This document shows, one piece after another, positions 1 through 8,021 of a stretch of 31,806 nucleotides of DNA. The notes under the pieces are model-generated. The model was not told the origin of the DNA. It did not search any database and worked only from the letters and a program-made list of their open reading frames with translations. Source of the DNA: B4-G1 sp964393895 (GTDB lineage Bacteria > Chloroflexota > Anaerolineae > B4-G1); the NCBI GenBank assembly GCA_964393895.1, contig CAYMWP010000038.1:1-31806 (forward strand), written 5' to 3'. Every line of letters starts with the position of its first letter. Position 1 is the stretch's first letter. The position numbers and the translations under genes were made by a program.

Positions 1-1
1 T

Positions 2-733
2 GGGCATTTTATCCCCACCGACGAACAAACCAACACCTTTTTTCAGGAAAGTCAGAAAACTAAAATCCTGAAACGCTTTGAAAGATTCGCCAGTTTCGGC
101 AAACAGGTTCTTGCATCGTATTATGGTGACGAGCTGGCTGACACTATTATTGGGAAAGTTCGTCAGGAAGTCGAGAGACTCCTTCCCGAACTGCCCTACA
201 TCGGTGGAAGAAAGAACCGCTTAACCCAAAACCTGATTGGAACGATGTATAGCCTTGCGTTGTACAAGACATTGAAAGCTCGTGGTGAGCCGATTGAACG
301 AATCGCAAAGATACACCACCAGATCAATGAGACCTACATCTCTTCACTACCTCACCTCAGGGTGCGTATCATTCGATTTCTTGTCTCCACGCCCTTGGCT
401 CAGAAACTTGGCAAGGCGTTGTTAAGGAAGCGAGCGGTGGAGTCGCAACAGCGACGATACCCGCAAGATTTCGTATTCAGCTATATCCAGGGCGATGGCA
501 AGGAGTTTGATTTTGGCATCGACTACACCGAATGTGCCATCGTCAACTTCTTTCGTGCGCAAGGCGCAGATGAATTTACACGATATGTCTGTTTATATGA
601 TTTTCTCAACAGCCAGTTAACCGGTACAGGGCTGATTCGTACAAAAACGCTGGCGGAAGGCGCCGACAAATGTGATTTCAGATTCAAGATAGGTCGTGAG
701 CCATTAAACTTACAAGTAACCAAGATCGAATAG
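2..733 (+). CDS. L-2-amino-thiazoline-4-carboxylate hydrolase family protein (5' partial)
   Basis: The frame is open from the window edge to the TAG at 731, so at least 243 residues are visible and the start lies upstream. The diagnostic block is in the last 80 residues: DYTECAIVNFF, then a Cys-containing 'YVCLYDF' segment, then RTKTLAEGADKCDFRFK, close to the end of the protein. This Cys...TLAEG.D.CDFRFK pattern is typical of the ATC hydrolase family, named for the enzyme that opens the thiazoline ring in bacterial L-cysteine synthesis from 2-aminothiazoline-4-carboxylate. Most family members are uncharacterised and the true substrate here is unknown. No neighbouring cysteine genes are visible. 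An internal ATG at 245 exists, but the upstream frame (FASFGKQVLASYYGDEL) is clearly coding. Family call fairly sure; enzymatic role not. Confidence 0.75.
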   Translation, partial: GHFIPTDEQTNTFFQESQKTKILKRFERFASFGKQVLASYYGDELADTIIGKVRQEVERLLPELPYIGGRKNRLTQNLIGTMYSLALYKTLKARGEPIERIAKIHHQINETYISSLPHLRVRIIRFLVSTPLAQKLGKALLRKRAVESQQRRYPQDFVFSYIQGDGKEFDFGIDYTECAIVNFFRAQGADEFTRYVCLYDFLNSQLTGTGLIRTKTLAEGADKCDFRFKIGREPLNLQVTKIE

Positions 734-762
734 GATTTGTTAGTGCAGACTGCCGTACACTC

Positions 763-785
763 ACACCGGCCTAAAGAGCCGGTGT
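763..785 (+). terminator. Hairpin downstream of ATC-hydrolase-family gene
   Basis: A perfect 8-bp stem ACACCGGC/GCCGGTGT with a 7-nt loop lies 30 bp after the stop codon. It is not followed by a run of T, so it may be a weak or factor-assisted terminator, or an mRNA-stabilising hairpin. Confidence 0.4.
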
Positions 786-899
786 TAGGGCACTTTTCGG
801 CCAATTTGTGGGCCTAGCGCCGCCTCTTCTATGGCTGAGAATCAGCCCGCGGTGCGGGCCGGCGCAAAGCGGAACGAATTTATGCATCGCTGCAGTTAG

Positions 900-1722
900 C
901 CTGTCCTGGCCGAAAAGCCCATCCGTTCTAAAGTCAGCCCCAATGGATTGAGAAGAGTCTGGCTAAAAACTGTTCGAGTTCCTATTTCCATAGCCATTGC
1001 GTTCATTACCCCCATGCTTGGAGGGTCAATCTGGGTTACGCGGCCCATGAAGTGTCTTTTTTGACCTGTTTCGAAGCTTTTTGGGCAATGATTCTGTGTC
1101 AAGGCTGACAAAGACAATTTAACCAGTATCTTTTCCAACTCATTTTAGCCAGACTCGATTGAGAATCGCGCGTCTCAGGTGGTGTGGGAAGCAGAGAATG
1201 GGTGGGGAGAACTGGTCGGTCAGGGCGATATTCCCTTGATCCAGCAAGTTGGAGACCGATCGAGGGGGGTTTCGAGCTGGCAGGGAGCAGAAACCGTCGT
1301 CAAATAGGCCACAACTGGCGCGCGCCATCTATCCGGTCTGTGGAGAGAAGATGCCGGAGATAGAGAGGGGAATGTCAGGCAGTGTGAGCAGTTAGTGGAG
1401 ACAGCTCGAGGGCTGGTGCGCTGCTTGCCCAGCACTGTCTGCGGTTTGCCAGAAGTAGTCGTGATGCAGACCACCCAGCATAGGGCGAGATGTGACTTTG
1501 CCGCCAGCGGGAGGCGCATCTGGTCGCTCTGGCTGGCACGGGATGTGCTGCTCGATGCCCTTGGCGCAAGCGTTGTTTGACAACCTGGCAAAGAGAATGT
1601 ACACTTTGACGGATAAAGGTCATCGGTTACCTCGCGGATTAGGGTGGGCAGGTCGCTATTCTACCAAAGTGGGGGAAATTGCGCTCTGGTGTAGAATGGA
1701 CGTGCTTTTCGGCCAGGACAGG
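900..1722. mobile_element. Possible degraded or non-autonomous element bounded by inverted repeats
   Basis: The 19-mer CCTGTCCTGGCCGAAAAGC at 900-918 recurs as its exact reverse complement at 1704-1722. The match continues inward imperfectly (10 of the next 14 positions) to give about 33-bp arms, 900-932 and 1690-1722. A second inverted pair, GAGTCTGGCTAAAA at 955-968 and its complement at 1143-1156, is nested inside. No direct target duplication is visible next to the outer ends. The interior has only short open frames that I do not recognise; an 80-codon minus-strand frame (896-1138) uses the left arm for its last codons. The structure suits a decayed insertion sequence or MITE-like element, but no transposase can be named. 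Confidence 0.4.
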
Positions 1723-1792
1723 ATTCCTGTCAGTTTCAGTGCCCAGCACCGGCTCTTTCAGGCCAGCGTGGCACTCGAGAAATGAGGAGAAG

Positions 1793-2272
1793 ATGAATAC
1801 CGTTGAACTGCTTCAATACTCGTTGGGTCTTGCCTTTGATGTCTTGGGTTTGGTCACCGCCGACCTGACCCAGGAGCAAGCCGATTGGACGCCTCCTGGC
1901 GTCGCAAGCTCCATCGGCGCCATCTATTGGCATATCATTGCCTATGTAGATCACTTTGTAAATCATTACTGCATAGGGCGGGAAATAATCCCCGACGGCG
2001 CGCCGGCAGAGGTCAAAATGCAAGACGTTCAAGAGTACCTGTCTATGCTGCACGAACGCGCTACTCAGGTCAAGAAGACCGCTCTGGACTGGTTGTCCAC
2101 TCTCGCACCGGCAGATCTGGAACGCAAAATGGACTTGGTCACCCAGGAATTGGGCGACGATGTTAACCTGGCCCAGGTGTTGGAGATCTATATCATCTGG
2201 CACATCAACGTCCACTGTGGCGAGATCTCGGCGCTGAAGGGCTGCCAGGGCCTCAAGGGCTATCCCTGGTAA
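1793..2272 (+). CDS. DinB-like superfamily protein
   Basis: A 159-residue protein of the DinB/YfiT four-helix-bundle superfamily (DinB_2 type). The candidate metal-binding triad is visible: H47 in 'IYWHIIAYVDHF', and H137 and H141 in the C-terminal 'IIWHINVHCGEISALKG', the usual HxxxHxGEI signature of this fold. Family members are metal-dependent thiol transferases (mycothiol/bacillithiol type) or damage-inducible proteins of unknown reaction; substrate cannot be assigned here. The ATG at 1793 is preceded by GAGGAGA at 1784-1790. A longer open frame begins upstream at 1679, but it runs across the inverted-repeat arm at 1704-1722 and is not family-like. It stands alone, with no partner gene on its strand nearby. 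Confidence 0.8.
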   Translation: MNTVELLQYSLGLAFDVLGLVTADLTQEQADWTPPGVASSIGAIYWHIIAYVDHFVNHYCIGREIIPDGAPAEVKMQDVQEYLSMLHERATQVKKTALDWLSTLAPADLERKMDLVTQELGDDVNLAQVLEIYIIWHINVHCGEISALKGCQGLKGYPW

Positions 2273-2600
2273 CGGGCGCTGGGCAGGCAAACGGCTCCAT
2301 TTTCCTGATCATGCACTTCATCTCCACGGCATCCCCGATCCTCTGCGCGCCGCGGGGTTTCCACCATTGTTACCCAAAGGGCTCTGGATTATATCCAGTC
2401 AGAAAACCTGGGCTTGGCGCGTGGGTGCCAAGTCCAGATATTGGCAAAGCCACCATTCCGGGCGCCTTTAAGGTAAAGACTTACACCGGGTTCTCTACCG
2501 CTTTCCACGGCCACCTATGAATTCGTCGAACCCGGTAGTATCTGGCCCCACTCCTCCGCGACCGGATCAAAGAGTCACAGTTTGTCGCTGACTTTTTCTT
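2273..2600. other. Intergenic region without a recognised gene
   Basis: No credible coding sequence was found; a 69-codon plus-strand frame at 2311-2520 has no recognisable features and no ribosome site. The only structure seen is a hairpin at 2409-2418/2427-2436 (TGGGCTTGGC with GCCAAGTCCA, one G-T pair, 8-nt loop), 137 bp after the DinB-like gene. It lacks a T run, so terminator function is uncertain. Confidence 0.4.
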
Positions 2601-2852
2601 TCAGTACGACTCTTCTTCCTCTGACTCGGAACCTGCCTTGGGTGTGCGTTCGCCCTGCGCCATCCCCTCTTCGGGCGGCGACAGACCGGTCCGCTCTCGC
2701 AAGAAGGCGATGAGCTCATCGAGGTGAGCGAAACCCAACCGCTCGCCGGTGTGGGCATTCTCAACGGAAGCCCGCCAACCGGTCTGCCCCTTGTTCCGCA
2801 CCTGCCACAGGCGCAGCAGGTAGGCCAGGTACAGCCTCTTTCGCTCTCTCAT
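2601..2852 (-). CDS. Small conserved hypothetical protein ('WRASVENAHTGER' type)
   Basis: An 83-residue soluble protein. The start chosen is the ATG at 2852 (MRERKRLYLAYLL), preceded by GAGAG; a longer frame to 2942 overlaps the upstream gene out of frame and begins with unrelated sequence. The central motif WRASVENAHTGERLGFAHLD is followed by 'ELIAFLRERT' and an acidic low-complexity tail (SESEEEESY). From memory, short proteins with 'WRASLEDPHTGERxGFxxLExLFxFL' are frequent in Chloroflexota and are unnamed; I cannot assign a function. The gene follows the SnoaL-like lipoprotein on the same strand after a 47-bp gap, so the two may be co-transcribed. Confidence 0.6.
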   Translation of the reverse strand: MRERKRLYLAYLLRLWQVRNKGQTGWRASVENAHTGERLGFAHLDELIAFLRERTGLSPPEEGMAQGERTPKAGSESEEEESY

Positions 2853-2899
2853 CTCTCGGTGGCGGTTACTGCCGCTCAAGGCACCGCAAAAGTCGTCAT

Positions 2900-3427
2900 C
2901 TACTGAGGCATCAGATCGAACCCGAGCTGCTGCGACATCCACAGCCGATCATTCTCAACCCACCACTCGACGATCTTGCCGTCCGCAATACGCATCATCT
3001 CCACCTGGTTGTACTTGATCGGCGCGCCGGCGATCTGTTGCCCCATATAGTCTCCCTCGTAAGTGGCTTCGAAGGTGTAGAAATCGACGAGGAGGTCGCT
3101 CTCGCTGATCTCGGCGACGGGTGTCACGCGCATATCCCTCATGGCGCCAAAGAACACGACCCAGCCGGCTTTCATCGTCTCCAAGCCATTGACGTCCACG
3201 CCGCCCGGATAGTGAAGCACACAATCGCTGGCAATCACTTGGTCCATGTCGTCCCAGTTTCCCGACTCAAAGATCTCGACGAACCTGTGAACGACCTCCT
3301 TGTTGCTGGCTACCTGGTCCGCCTGGGCCTGGAGCGCCGCCGTTTCATCCGACGAGGCGCAACTCGACAACAAGGGGACCGCCGCCAGCAAGATCAAGCC
3401 AACAAGCCCTAACAGTTTCTTATTCAT
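2900..3427 (-). CDS. SnoaL-like (NTF2-fold) lipoprotein
   Basis: A 175-residue exported protein. A basic N-terminus (MNKK) and a hydrophobic stretch end in the lipobox L20-S-S-C23, predicting lipidation and anchoring at the outer face of the membrane. The rest fits the SnoaL-like polyketide-cyclase/ester-cyclase branch of the NTF2 fold: 'NKEVVHRFVEIFESGNWDDMDQVIASDCVLHYPGG' near residues 42-76 and a C-terminal 'MMRIADGKIVEWWVENDR'. Many such proteins are not cyclases, so no reaction is claimed. The ATG at 3427 has AGGAG about 8 nt upstream. It is transcribed divergently from the BTAD regulator, and a promoter with a paired direct repeat lies about 140 nt upstream (3568-3600). Confidence 0.8.
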   Translation of the reverse strand: MNKKLLGLVGLILLAAVPLLSSCASSDETAALQAQADQVASNKEVVHRFVEIFESGNWDDMDQVIASDCVLHYPGGVDVNGLETMKAGWVVFFGAMRDMRVTPVAEISESDLLVDFYTFEATYEGDYMGQQIAGAPIKYNQVEMMRIADGKIVEWWVENDRLWMSQQLGFDLMPQ

Positions 3428-3567
3428 CGTCCGTTCTCCTCTCTCTTACTGATTGATCAAACCACTCACCACCTTCGCCCAGAGCCAGCTAGTCCATCGT
3501 CCCTCCCCCCCCTTTCCTTCGCTGTCCCGCCTCTTTCCTGCCGTCAGATTCGACCACATCTGAGTAC

Positions 3568-3600
3568 AGCATACCCCCGGAGCGTGTGGAAAGCGTGTGA
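3568..3600 (-). promoter_or_regulatory. SARP-type direct-repeat promoter of the SnoaL-like lipoprotein gene
   Basis: Read on the minus strand: TCACACG (3600-3594), 4 bp, CCACACG (3589-3583), 9 bp, then the -10 hexamer TATGCT (3573-3568). The repeats have an 11-bp period, so both lie on one face of the helix where the -35 box would be. Identical spacing occurs at 18871-18903. SARP/BTAD-family activators are known to bind heptameric direct repeats with 4-bp spacing just upstream of the -10. The binding protein is inferred, most simply the BTAD regulator encoded next door. Confidence 0.6.
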
Positions 3601-3636
3601 TCAACTAACGGATACACGACCTTGTCGGTGCGCGGT

Positions 3637-3665
3637 TTGCAGCCCGGCTTCGGTGGTGGTATACT
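3637..3665 (+). promoter_or_regulatory. Putative promoter of the BTAD regulator gene
   Basis: A -35-like TTGCAG (3637-3642), a 17-bp spacer and a -10-like TATACT (3660-3665) lie 123 bp before the start codon. An 8-bp inverted pair ACACGACC (3614-3621) and GGTCGTGT (3677-3684) flanks the promoter and could be an operator. Confidence 0.45.
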
Positions 3666-3788
3666 GGCTAGCAATCGGTCGTGTCTGTTGAACCGTGGAA
3701 GGGGAGCGGGGCATCACATCATCCTGGGAAGCGTGCCACCTACCGCCAGCATAGCCTCCGCTCCGCGCCTGAGGGGGATGGTAGTCGC

Positions 3789-6700
3789 ATGACCCGCCTG
3801 GACATTCGCTTGTTGGGGCCATTTGAGGTGACCCTGGACGGCGAACCAGTCACCCGTTTTGAAACGCTCAAGACCCGCGCCCTGCTGGCCTATCTGGCCG
3901 ACGAGGCCGGCAGCCCTCACCGCCGTGAAGCCCTGGCTGAGATGCTGTGGCCCGACCGCCCGGAAGGCGCGGCCCGCGCCAACCTGCGCCACACCCTCCG
4001 TTCCCTCCGCCTGGCCATCGGCGACTATGGCGCCGAGCCGCCGTTCCTCCTTGGCAGCCGCGAAGCCATCGTCCTGAACCCCGACGGCGACTGCTGGGTA
4101 GATTCCCGCGCCTTTGCCGGATCGCTGGCCGGCCTGGAGCGGACGGAGCTCGCGGGACCGGAGGCCCTGGAGCAGGCCCTTGACCTGTGCCGCGGCACCT
4201 TCCTGGAGGACCTGTCCCTGCCCAACAGCGCCCTCTTTGAAGAGTGGCGGGTCCTCAGGCGCGAACAGATTCAGCGCCAGGTGCTGGACCTCCTGTCCCG
4301 CCTGGTGGCAGGCTATGAACACCAGGGCGAATACGAGCGAGCGCTGGCCCACGCCTGGAGAAAGGTGGACCTGGAACCGTGGGATGAAACGGCCCGCCGC
4401 CAGGTGATGCGCCTGCTGGCCCGCAGCGGCCGGCGCGCCGAGGCCCTGGCCCAATACGAGGCCTGCCGCGCGGTGCTCGCAGACGAGCTGGGGATCAAGC
4501 CAGAGACAGAGACAACACAGCTTGCCGGACGCATCCGGGACGGCGAACTGGAGATCCTTCCTCCAACTCACGCCCGCCCGCCAGCTTTCCATCCTCCGCG
4601 CTTTCTGCTCGAGGGCGAAGACGATGCCTCTCCGCCGCTCTTTGTCGCCCGCGACCGGGAACTGGCCCGTTTGGCCGCCTTTGCCGATCAGGCGCTGGAA
4701 GGAACGGGCCGCGTCGCCTTTGTGACCGGCGGGCCGGGCCAGGGCAAGTCGGCGCTGCTGGGCGAGTTCGTCCGCCGCGCGACGAGGGCGCATCCCGAGC
4801 TCTTGGTCGCCCAGGGCAACTGCAATGCCTACGCCGGCACCGGCGACCCCTATCTTCCCTTCCGTGACGTGATGGCCATGCTCACCGGCGATCTGGAAGG
4901 CCGCTGGTCGGCAGGCGCCATCCGGCGCGATCACGCCCGGCGGGTATGGGACGCACTGCCGCTGGTCATGACCGCCCTCTTGACCTGGGGGCCGTCGTTG
5001 ATCGGCACGCTCCTGGACGGCGACGCCTTGCTCTCGCGCCTGACTCACGCCACGCCGGACGCCAATGGCTGGTTGGCGCACCTCCGGGCGCTGGTCGAAC
5101 GGGCTCGGAGCGGGGACATGGACCTGGAGCAGCTCTTTCTGTTCGAGCAGTGCGCCCGGGTGCTGGGCGCTGTGGCAGACCAGTACCCGTTGGCGTTGAT
5201 CCTGGACGACGTTCAGTGGGCCGACAACGCTTCGATCGGTCTCCTGTTCCATCTGGGCCGGCGGCTTGTCCAGGTGGGCAACTGCGTCCTGATTGTGTGC
5301 GCCTACCGGCCGGAAGAGTTGGGGCCCGGGCAGCGCGGCGAGCGCCACCCGCTGGAGAAGGTGTTACACGAGTTCAAACGCACCTTCGGCGACGTGTGGG
5401 TAGACCTCGATCTCGCCGAGCAGAGGGAGGGCCGCCGCTTTGTCGATGCCTTCCTGGACACGGAACCCAATCGCTTGGGGGAGGATTTCCGGGCTGCCTT
5501 GTTCCACCGCACGGCGGGTCACCCCTTGTTCACCATCGAACTGCTGCGAGCCATGCAGGAACGGGGCGACCTGGTCCGCGACGAAGCAGACGGCGCCTGG
5601 CTCGAGGGACCGGAGCTCGACTGGCAGGCCCTGCCCGCCCGGGTGGAGGCGGCCATCGAGGCGCGCATCGATCACCTGGAACCGAGACTGCGGCAGATCG
5701 TCCGCGCGGCCAGCGTGGAGGGCGAGCGGTTTACGGCCGAGGTGCTGGCTGCGGTACAGGGCGCCGCCGAGGGATCTCTGCTGCGGGACTTGCGGAAACT
5801 CGAGACGCTGCACCGGCTGGTCAGAGAGCAGGGCGAGGTGCAGGTCGGATCACGACGGGCCGCCGTCTACAAGTTCGGCCACATCCTGATTCAGGAGTAT
5901 CTCTACCGGCGACTTGGCCGGGCGGAGCGGCGGCTGCTGCACGGGCAGGTTGCGGCGGCGCTGGAGCACCTCTACGATGGGCATCAGAGTGAGATTGCCG
6001 TCCAGTTGGCCTACCACTTTCTCCGGGCCGGGGACGAGGGCCCGGCCTTCCACTACTCGGCCCTGGCCGCCGAGCGCGCCGCGCGCAGATATGCGCACGA
6101 AGAAGCGATCACATTGTACACCCAGGCCCTCGCGTTGGCAGCGCGCGTGGCGCCCGACGTCGCCACGCTGGCCAGCCTGCACGGCAAACGTGGCCTGGCC
6201 TACGAAACCCTGGGCCGGTTCGAGCAGGCCCGCGCCGACTATGAGACCGCCCGCCAGGCAGGACAGACCGCCGGCGAGCGTCGCGTTGAGTGGCGCGCCT
6301 TGCTCAACCTGGCCAGGCTGTGGGGTTCGCGCGACTATGGGGAGAGCCGTGGCTTTATCGATCGGTCTCTGGACCTGGCCCGCCGCATGGACGATCCAGC
6401 GGTCTATGCGGAAAGCCTGAACTGGGTAGGCAACTGGCACACCAATGCGGACAACCTGCCGGTGGCGATCGAGTATCACCGCCAAGCCCTGGCCGTGGTC
6501 GAGCAGGCGGGGGACGCGCGGGAGACTGCCAGCACGCTGGACCAATTGGGTCTTGCCAGCATGATCCGAGGCGAGTTTGCGGCCAGCGTGGCGTACTATG
6601 ATCGCGCCATCGCGCTATGGCAACGGATGGACGACCAGACTGGCCTTGCGGCCAGCCTGACGGGCCGCGGGTTGGCCGGCGGCGGCCCCTTGGGCACGCC

Positions 6701-7571
6701 CACCTCGGTCTCGCCGGCCATCGCGATCAACGCCTGGGCTGACCTGGAGCAGGCGCTCCGGCTCGCACGTGACACCAACTCGCCGTCCGCCGAGTCCTGG
6801 GCGCTTTGGTCTCTGAGCCTCCTGCATGCGGCGGAGGGCCAATACGGATGCGCCCTGGAAGCCGTCCAGGATTCGCTGAGCGTCGCCACCGCCATCGGCC
6901 ATCGCGAGTGGATGGCAGGGAGCCGGTCCACCCTGGGCGAGTTGTACGTTGCCTTGTTTGCCGCTGAGGAGGCGCAACTGCAGCTCAGGCAAGCGCTGGC
7001 CCTGGCGGAACGGCTCCATTCCCAGCACTGGATCCACCACGCCACCGGGTGCCTGGCAGGGGCTTGTTGCTTGCTCAACGACCTGGCGCAGGCCCAAACC
7101 TGGCTGGATACGCTGCTTTCGCCGGGGACGCCCATGGATAGCATTCACAAGCGCACCTGCTGGGCCAGACGCGCCGAGCTGGCGCTCCTCCAGGGCCGGG
7201 CGTCCCTGGCGCTAGAGATCGCCGGGCGCCTGATCACGTCGGCCCCCGGCATGTCGCCCGATAAGGTCACCCCCTACCTGTGGCATTTGAAGGCCCAAGC
7301 CCTGGCCGCCATGGGGCAACCCGAGGAGGCTGGTTCGCTGCTGCAGGCTGCGGTGCGAAACGCTCAGATGCCAAGCTCGCGATTCCTGCTGTGGCGTCTG
7401 CACGCCAGCCTGGGCCACGTGCACGGCGCGATGGGACAGGCGGCGGAGGCCGAAGGGCACTTTTTAAGCGCGCGCCAGCTTGTCGATGAGCTGGCAGATA
7501 CCATCCCGGCTCAAGATCTGAGAGATGGCTTTCTCCGCGGTGCGCACGGACTGCTCAGGGCCTCCCCCTAG
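3789..7571 (+). CDS. BTAD/SARP-type transcriptional regulator with AAA ATPase and TPR domains
   Basis: A 1260-residue large regulator. The N-terminal 95 residues form an OmpR-type winged helix ('RLLGPFEVTLDGEPV', then 'MLWPDRPEGAARANLRHTLRSLR'), followed by the bacterial transcriptional activation domain (about 100-245, 'LEPWDETARRQVMRLLARSGRRAEALAQYEACR'). An AAA-type ATPase follows: Walker A GGPGQGKS at 314-321 and Walker B LILDDVQWAD near 470-479. Beyond about residue 730 the protein is TPR-like helical repeats. Large SARP-family proteins activate promoters carrying heptamer direct repeats. The ATG at 3789 (MTRLDIRLLGPF) is preferred to an upstream in-frame start at 3681 because family homology begins there and GAGGGGG precedes it. 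It is divergent from the lipoprotein gene, whose promoter carries such repeats. Confidence 0.85.
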   Translation: MTRLDIRLLGPFEVTLDGEPVTRFETLKTRALLAYLADEAGSPHRREALAEMLWPDRPEGAARANLRHTLRSLRLAIGDYGAEPPFLLGSREAIVLNPDGDCWVDSRAFAGSLAGLERTELAGPEALEQALDLCRGTFLEDLSLPNSALFEEWRVLRREQIQRQVLDLLSRLVAGYEHQGEYERALAHAWRKVDLEPWDETARRQVMRLLARSGRRAEALAQYEACRAVLADELGIKPETETTQLAGRIRDGELEILPPTHARPPAFHPPRFLLEGEDDASPPLFVARDRELARLAAFADQALEGTGRVAFVTGGPGQGKSALLGEFVRRATRAHPELLVAQGNCNAYAGTGDPYLPFRDVMAMLTGDLEGRWSAGAIRRDHARRVWDALPLVMTALLTWGPSLIGTLLDGDALLSRLTHATPDANGWLAHLRALVERARSGDMDLEQLFLFEQCARVLGAVADQYPLALILDDVQWADNASIGLLFHLGRRLVQVGNCVLIVCAYRPEELGPGQRGERHPLEKVLHEFKRTFGDVWVDLDLAEQREGRRFVDAFLDTEPNRLGEDFRAALFHRTAGHPLFTIELLRAMQERGDLVRDEADGAWLEGPELDWQALPARVEAAIEARIDHLEPRLRQIVRAASVEGERFTAEVLAAVQGAAEGSLLRDLRKLETLHRLVREQGEVQVGSRRAAVYKFGHILIQEYLYRRLGRAERRLLHGQVAAALEHLYDGHQSEIAVQLAYHFLRAGDEGPAFHYSALAAERAARRYAHEEAITLYTQALALAARVAPDVATLASLHGKRGLAYETLGRFEQARADYETARQAGQTAGERRVEWRALLNLARLWGSRDYGESRGFIDRSLDLARRMDDPAVYAESLNWVGNWHTNADNLPVAIEYHRQALAVVEQAGDARETASTLDQLGLASMIRGEFAASVAYYDRAIALWQRMDDQTGLAASLTGRGLAGGGPLGTPTSVSPAIAINAWADLEQALRLARDTNSPSAESWALWSLSLLHAAEGQYGCALEAVQDSLSVATAIGHREWMAGSRSTLGELYVALFAAEEAQLQLRQALALAERLHSQHWIHHATGCLAGACCLLNDLAQAQTWLDTLLSPGTPMDSIHKRTCWARRAELALLQGRASLALEIAGRLITSAPGMSPDKVTPYLWHLKAQALAAMGQPEEAGSLLQAAVRNAQMPSSRFLLWRLHASLGHVHGAMGQAAEAEGHFLSARQLVDELADTIPAQDLRDGFLRGAHGLLRASP

Positions 7572-7644
7572 CGCACACGCCTCCAAATCGGGCACTGGAA
7601 GCCGTATCCATCACCAGCCTCGTTGTCAACGGAACCCCAGACGT

Positions 7645-7820
7645 ATTAGACTGCGCCCCCTAGTCGCCATCCAGCAGAACCTGGGGGGCACGCCGACGTC
7701 AAGACGACGTTGGGATACATTGGCACGCTGGACACCGAACAGCGCAAGCCTCCGGCGGTGTTTTCGTTCGATCTGAGAAAGCTAAATGGGGTGCAGGCGC
7801 AGGAACGGGCCAAATCCTGA
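7645..7820 (+). pseudogene. Remnant of a tyrosine recombinase (C-terminal fragment, frameshifted)
   Basis: Reading from 7660 gives LVAIQQNLG, and a frame displaced by two bases then gives GHADVKTTLGYIGTLD and runs to the TGA at 7818. Joined, they form the end of a phage-integrase-type tyrosine recombinase: the L(G)H..V.TT..Y motif that carries the histidine and catalytic tyrosine. The run of six G at the junction suggests a 2-bp insertion. No upstream catalytic portion is present, so this is a decayed relic of an integrated element. The rest of 7572-8021 shows no gene. Confidence 0.6.
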
Positions 7821-8021
7821 TGGGACAGATCCCCTCTTTTATACCGAGGTCCTCCAGAAGCCGGGGCTCCTAGCAGCTTGTCGGAATTGCCCACCGTATC
7901 CGAGGAGAGCACCAGGCGTGATCACCAGTTGCATTCCTCGTCCTCATTAATAGCGGGTAAAGCGGACGAACCCGCATCTGTCTGTGGCTTCATATCGCGA
8001 TCCCTGTTTTTATGGATGATG

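Noticed and set aside
1140..1604. Short minus-strand frames (for example 'MLGGLHHDYF') as a transposase remnant
   Set aside because: The similarity is only a vague impression in short overlapping frames; no catalytic residues can be seen.
3714..5348. 544-codon minus-strand frame
   Set aside because: Antisense shadow in GC-rich codons of the BTAD regulator, no recognisable domain.
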